From Ephydatia muelleri (taxonomy: Eukaryota; Porifera; Demospongiae; Spongillida; Spongillidae), in assembly GCA_013339895.1 (NCBI GenBank), contig JABACO010000001.1:11037611-11101610 (forward strand): DNA of 64,000 nucleotides. Direction: 5' to 3'. The notes under the pieces were generated by a model that was given only the letters and a program-made list of their open reading frames with translations, made no database searches and was not told the DNA's origin. The stretch's first letter is position 1; each line of letters opens with the position of its first letter. The position numbers were made by a program, and so were the translations under genes. Below, one piece after another: positions 50,918 through 64,000 of this stretch.

Positions 50918-53900
50918 ATAGCCCAGCCCATACCATGACACCAGCCCATACCATGACACCAGCCCATACCATGACACCAGCCCATACCATGACACCAGCC
51001 CATACCATGACACCAGCCCATACCATGACACCAGCCATGCTATGACACCAGCCCATACCATGACACCAGCCCATACCATGACACCAGCCCATGCTATGAC
51101 ACCAGCCCATACCATGACACCAGCCCATACCATGACACCAGCCCATACCATGACACCAGCCCATGCTATGACACCAGCCCATACCATGACACCAGCCCAT
51201 GCTATGACACCAGCCCATACCATGACACCAGCCCATACCATGACACCAGCCCATACCATGACACCAGCCCATACCATGACACCAGCCCATACCATGACAC
51301 CAGCCCATGCTATGACCAGCCCATGCTATGACACCAGCCCATACCATGACACCAGCCCATACCATGACACCAGCCCATACCATGACACCAGCCCATACCA
51401 TGACACCAGCCCATACCATGACACCAGCCCATACCATGACACCAGCCCATGCTATGACACCAGCCCATACCATGACACCAGCCCATACCATGACACCAGC
51501 CCATACCATGACACCAGCCCATACCATGACACCAGCCCATGCTATGACACCAGCCCATGCCATGACACCAGCCCATACCATGACACCAGCCCATACCATG
51601 ACACCAGCCCATACCATGACACCAGCCCATACCATGACACCAGCCCATACCATGACACCAGCCCATACCATGACACCAGCCCATACCATGACACCAGCCC
51701 ATGCTATGACACCAGCCCATGCCATGACACCAGCCCATACCATGACACCAGCCCATACCATGACACCAGCCCATACCATGACACCAGCCCATACCATGAC
51801 ACCAGCCCATACCATGACACCAGCCCATACCATGACACCAGCCCATACCATGACACCAGCCCATGCTATGACACCAGCCCATACCATGACACCAGCCCAT
51901 ACCATGACACCAGCCCATACCATGACACCAGCCCATACCATGACACCAGCCCATACCATGACACCAGCCCATACCATGACACCAGCCCATACCATGACAC
52001 CAGCCCATGCTATGACACCAGCCCATACCATGACACCAGCCCATACCATGACACCAGCCCATGCTATGACACCAGCCCATACCATGACACCAGCCCATAC
52101 CATGACACCAGCCCATACCATGACACCAGCCCATGCTATGACACCAGCCCATACCATGATACCAGCCCATACCATGACACCAGCCCATGCTATGACACCA
52201 GCCCATACCATGACACCAGCCCATACCATGACACCAGCCCATGCTATGACACCAGCCCATACCATGACACCAGCCCATACCATGACACCAGCCCATGCTA
52301 TGACACCAGCCCATACCATGACACCAGCCCATACCATGACACCAGCCCATACCATGACACCAGCCCATACCATGACACCAGCCCATACCATGACACCAGC
52401 CCATGCTATGACACCAGCCCATGCCATGACACCAGCCCATACCATGACACCAGCCCATACCATGACACCAGCCCATACCATGACACCAGCCCATACCATG
52501 ACACCAGCCCATACCATGACACCAGCCCATGCTATGACACCAGCCCATACCATGACACCAGCCCATACCATGACACCAGCCCATGCTATGACACCAGCCC
52601 ATACCATGACACCAGCCCATACCATGACACCAGCCCATACCATGACACCAGCCCATACCATGACACCAGCCCATGCCATGACACCAGCCCATACCATGAC
52701 ACCAGCCCATACCATGACACCAGCCCATACCATGACACCAGCCACCAGCCCATGCTATGACACCAGCCCATACCATGACACCAGCCCATACCATGACACC
52801 AGCCCATGCTATGACACCAGCCCATACCATGACACCAGCCCATACCATGACACCAGCCCATACCACGACACCAGCCCATACCATGACACCAGCCCATACC
52901 ATGACACCAGCCCATACCATGACACCAGCCCATACCATGACACCAGCCCATACCATGACACCAGCCCATACCATGACACCAGCCCATGCCATGACACCAG
53001 CCCATGCCATGACACCAGCCCATACCATGACACCAGCCCATACCATGACACCAGCCCATACCATGACACCAGCCACCAGCCCATGCTATGACACCAGCCC
53101 ATACCATGACACCAGCCACCAGCCCATGCTATGACACCAGCCCATACCATGACACCAGCCCATGCTATGACACCAGCCCATACCATGACACCAGCCCATA
53201 CCATGACACCAGCCCATACCATGACACCAGCCCATGCTATGACACCAGCCCATACCATGACACCAGCCCATGCTATGACACCAGCCCATGTTATGACACC
53301 AGCCCCTACCATGACACCAGCCCATACCATGACACCAGCCCATACCATGACACCAGCCCATGCTATGACACCAGCCCATACCATGACACCAGCCCATACC
53401 ATGACACCAGCCCATACCATGACACCAGCCCATACCATGACACCAGCCCATACCATGACACCAGCCCATACCATGACACCAGCCCATACCATGACACCAG
53501 CCACCAGCCCATGCTATGACACCAGCCCATACCATGACACCAGCCACCAGCCATGCTATGACACCAGCCCATACCATGACACCAGCCCATGCTATGACAC
53601 CAGCCCATACCATGACACCAGCCCATACCATGACACCAGCCCATACCATGACACCAGCCCATGCTATGACACCAGCCCATACCATGACACCAGCCCATGC
53701 TATGACACCAGCCCATGTTATGACACCAGCCCCTACCATGACACCAGCCCATACCATGACACCAGCCCATACCATGACACCAGCCCATACCATGACACCA
53801 GCCCATGCTATGACACCAGCCCATACCATGACACCAGCCCATACCATGACACCAGCCCATACCATGACACCAGCCCATACCATGACACCAGCCCATACCA

Positions 53901-54306
53901 TGACACCAGCCCATACCATGACACCAGCCCATGCCATGACACCAGCCCATACCATGACACCAGCCCATACCATGACACCAGCCCATACCATGACACCAGC
54001 CCATACCATGACACCAGCCCATACCATGACACCAGCCCATGCTATGACACCAGCCCCTACCATGACACCAGCCCATGTTATGACACCAGCCCATGTTATG
54101 ACACCAGCCCATGCTATGACACCAGCCCATGCTATGACACCAGCCCCTACCATGACACCAGCCCATGCCATGACACCAGCCCATGCTATGACACCAGCCC
54201 ATGCTATGACACCAGCCCATACCATGACACCAGCCCCTACCATGACACCAGCCCATACCATGACACCAGCCCCTACCATGACACCAGCCCATACCATGAC
54301 ACCAGT
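50918..54306 (-). repeat. 3.4-kb satellite of an 18-bp unit
   Basis: About 188 units of CAGCCCATACCATGACAC, with variants CATGCTATG, CATGCCATG, CATGTTATG and CCCTACCATG, plus occasional ACCAGCC slips. On the minus strand the unit reads V-M-V-W-A-G in one frame. Long open frames on both strands result from the repeat and are not genes. Confidence 0.97.
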
Positions 54307-54533
54307 CTTATTCTGAGTGTTTACTTCAATTAAGGCACCAGCCCCACATGACAGCATTGTGGAGGTTTACATGGCCATCCATTTGAAAAGAGGCCTCATC
54401 TGTCTACGATGTAGTCTGGGTATATGCTAGTCATGTCGACAGCTTTGAGGTAGTCCTCCGCCCATTTCATCCTTTGTGTTGGATCACGTGGTTGCAATGA
54501 GTCCTGGACTCTTGAAGCGTGATAGGCCTTCAT

Positions 54534-54590
54534 TAGTTGGGCGTAGCCCGACTTTTGGCTGAAGAACGCGAAGGTCGGGCTACGCCCAAC
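54534..54590. mobile_element. 57-bp foldback flanked by 11-bp direct repeats
   Basis: TAGGCCTTCAT occurs at 54523-54533 and 54591-54601. Between them lies TAGTTGGGCGTAGCCCGACT and its inverse (AGTCGGGCTACGCCCAACT-like) around a ~15-bp loop. It has the form of an ultra-short MITE with target duplication. Confidence 0.7.
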
Positions 54591-54977
54591 TAGGCCTTCA
54601 TGTGGAGATCATCTGCATAATCTTGTGGATGCTGGTTTTCCTGCTTTAATGCGTGAAATACTTGCCTTTGGATTTTGCTGTACATTGTGCTGCAGAAGGT
54701 TGATGTAAGGCTACTGTCCACAGTGCATTGTAGTTTTCCATTGTCACACGCTTCAAACCTTCCACGACAATGTCACGTGTGCACTGTGCTTTGCTGATTA
54801 AGTTAAATGAAATTTTTATTTCAACATATAACTCTAGTTCAGAAAGTCATAAATTAGGCAGCAAGTTCCTAACTTGTCTGTTATAGGGCCTAGCATACGG
54901 TTATATGAAACGATAACAATAGACTTCGATCAATCTTGACAAAGCAATAAGCATTGTACGATCGAATCTTATCAAAT

Positions 54978-55053
54978 CCGGTGTCACAGGAAATTCTGTC
55001 TCTGTCGCCGCCGCGACAATATTTCTTAGTAACAGAATTTCCTGTGACACCGG
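54978..55053. repeat. 76-bp foldback
   Basis: The arms CCGGTGTCACAGGAAATTCT and AGAATTTCCTGTGACACCGG are nearly perfect inverses with a ~30-bp loop. Confidence 0.85.
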
Positions 55054-55698
55054 TATCATACAATCAGAGATATCTCTGCTCAGACGTTACTGTACACGTA
55101 CCTGTCAGTTGGATTAGTATAGCTGCAAAAGCCGAACGATAAACAGCCGTGATCTCCTTATAAGGATAGCTTTGGAGTAACTTATTGTTTTACCAACTTA
55201 GCATGTAAAGAAAAGTCGGCCCGTAGCTTCCCCAAGAACAAAATAACGAAAAAATAATACTGCAGCATGTAAATTTTTAATTAGTCACGTGATCTTCCAA
55301 ATCAAGTGGTTTCTTTCTCGTTGTAGGTGAGTGCCACTGGTAAATGTGACATTTTGTTTAGGCACGTGTGATGAAGTACTTATCAATGCGTGTGTATGGT
55401 TTTGGTTGCGCATTAGTGTTGCCTGCTCGACGGCGTTCTTCGTGTTGTGTGAACGCGTGTACAATACTGTAGTACCTTGTTCAGAACAAGGGGTTGATGC
55501 TGCAGCTCGTCATTTTGTCACTTTCATCGGCAGTGTTATGTATGCGACCCTTGGCGAATGAGCGGTATAGATATTTACCGCTCAATATGTTGTACTGTAT
55601 ATCAGTCAGTGGGTGTGTTCCAGTAGACTGGTATATGTACGCGCTGGTATTCGTTACCCATTAACAGTGCGCCTGTCCCTTCATCGCAGAAGGTCGGA
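55054..55698. other. region upstream of CaMK1
   Basis: No gene recognised. CATCGCAG|AAGG just before the ATG could be the acceptor of a 5'-UTR intron. Confidence 0.4.
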
Positions 55699-63717
<8,019 letters not shown>

Positions 63718-63827
63718 GGATGGAGGAGGTGGAGGAGAGTATCAAGTGTGTTTGTGTTGTATTTCATTGCGGACCCGTTCATTTTAACATGCATACTCCT
63801 GTATTTTGATTAGCATCATTGGAAAAT

Positions 63828-63833
63828 AATAAA
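63828..63833 (+). terminator. poly(A) signal of CaMK1
   Basis: AATAAA lies 110 bp after the stop codon at 63715-63717. Confidence 0.75.
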
Positions 63834-64000
63834 AATGAAATGATTTTTTTTTACAATTTCTGAAGACACATCTAGTAGGACCACACCCAACCAATGGAGT
63901 ACTTTTATGTGGACTATATTAAAGGTGTTAAGTCAATGAACCCAGAATGTACTTGAAATCAATTGATTATTATCAATCTGTAACACACAATATACGAACA

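Larger units (their letters stand above)
50501..54760 (-). pseudogene. mariner/Tc1-like transposase pseudogene invaded by minisatellites
   Basis: Minus strand, in order: ~54720-54600 FHALKQENQHPQDYADD, then HASRVQDSLQPRDPTQRMKW (~54520), YTDEASF-type TDEASFQMDGHVNLHNAVMW (~54400, the second Asp block), then a satellite coding VMVWAG over and over, then KLLQQNMWSFIQGIVGDEED, IFQQDEASAHYS (~50850, the third Asp block), GRGQWMGRRAGQV, a second minisatellite, and PIEWPPRRPDIFLFDF (~50560). These are the conserved blocks of DDE_3/mariner transposases in the right order. Stops and frame changes are present. The 57-bp foldback at 54534 also interrupts it. Confidence 0.75.

Noticed and set aside
50579-54306. 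CRISPR-like regular repeats
   Set aside because: Eukaryotic minisatellites without spacers; the genome has spliced genes.
50916-54357. Open reading frames up to ~600 codons on both strands
   Set aside because: They are read-through of the 18-bp satellite, which has no stop in several frames; no independent coding evidence.

Overview
The window is animal nuclear DNA, most likely from a sponge (demosponge). It has spliced genes with consensus GT..AG introns (one only 59 bp), a CaMK1 kinase gene and a phospholipase B-like gene with many short exons, long (TG)n/(CA)n tracts, and many DNA transposons, some carrying the K-A-D-P-E-K-K type repeat proteins I associate with sponge and cnidarian genomes. 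The sponge assignment is inference; no marker gene proves it.

Layout. 0.6-1.5 kb: a small gene for a secreted beta-trefoil protein, with TATA box and poly(A) signal. 2.6-9.8 kb: a decayed Ty3/gypsy retrotransposon split by a hAT DNA transposon (3239-6143) that has 17-bp inverted ends, a perfect 8-bp target duplication and a transposase that reads open over five exons. 9.8-19 kb: gene-poor, with microsatellites, an inverted family of TG-linked repeats, a 5-bp-TSD hAT derivative and a 560-bp purine tract. 19-34 kb: a transposon nest. Two related elements of the CMC/Plavaka type (19921-25762, apparently complete, and 29353-32038, lacking its core) lie in copies of one dispersed repeat (R). Elsewhere R is the 5' region of a K-A-D-P-E-K-K ORF, possibly Helitron-related. 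Palindromic MITEs and another hAT derivative complete the nest.

34.0-40.2 kb: a phospholipase B-like (PLBD) gene, 18 exons and 544 codons. 40.5-41.0 kb: a single-exon gene resembling 3CxxC zinc-finger proteins. 42-49 kb: mostly non-coding, with a hAT derivative retaining the last transposase exon, MITEs, a fourth R copy with its ORF, and a third palindromic MITE. 49-55 kb: a mariner/Tc1-like transposase pseudogene in which a conserved motif has expanded into a 3.4-kb, 18-bp satellite. 55.7-63.8 kb: a complete 10-exon CaMK1 gene, 338 codons.

The most unusual feature is that tandem repeats in the two large host genes start across 5' splice sites. In PLBD exons 3 and 8 and CaMK1 exon 7 the repeat unit contains the exon-end/donor sequence, so introns begin with arrays of donor-like sites. 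Exon boundaries were set by hand from GT..AG, reading frame and family knowledge; no alignment or transcript data were available.
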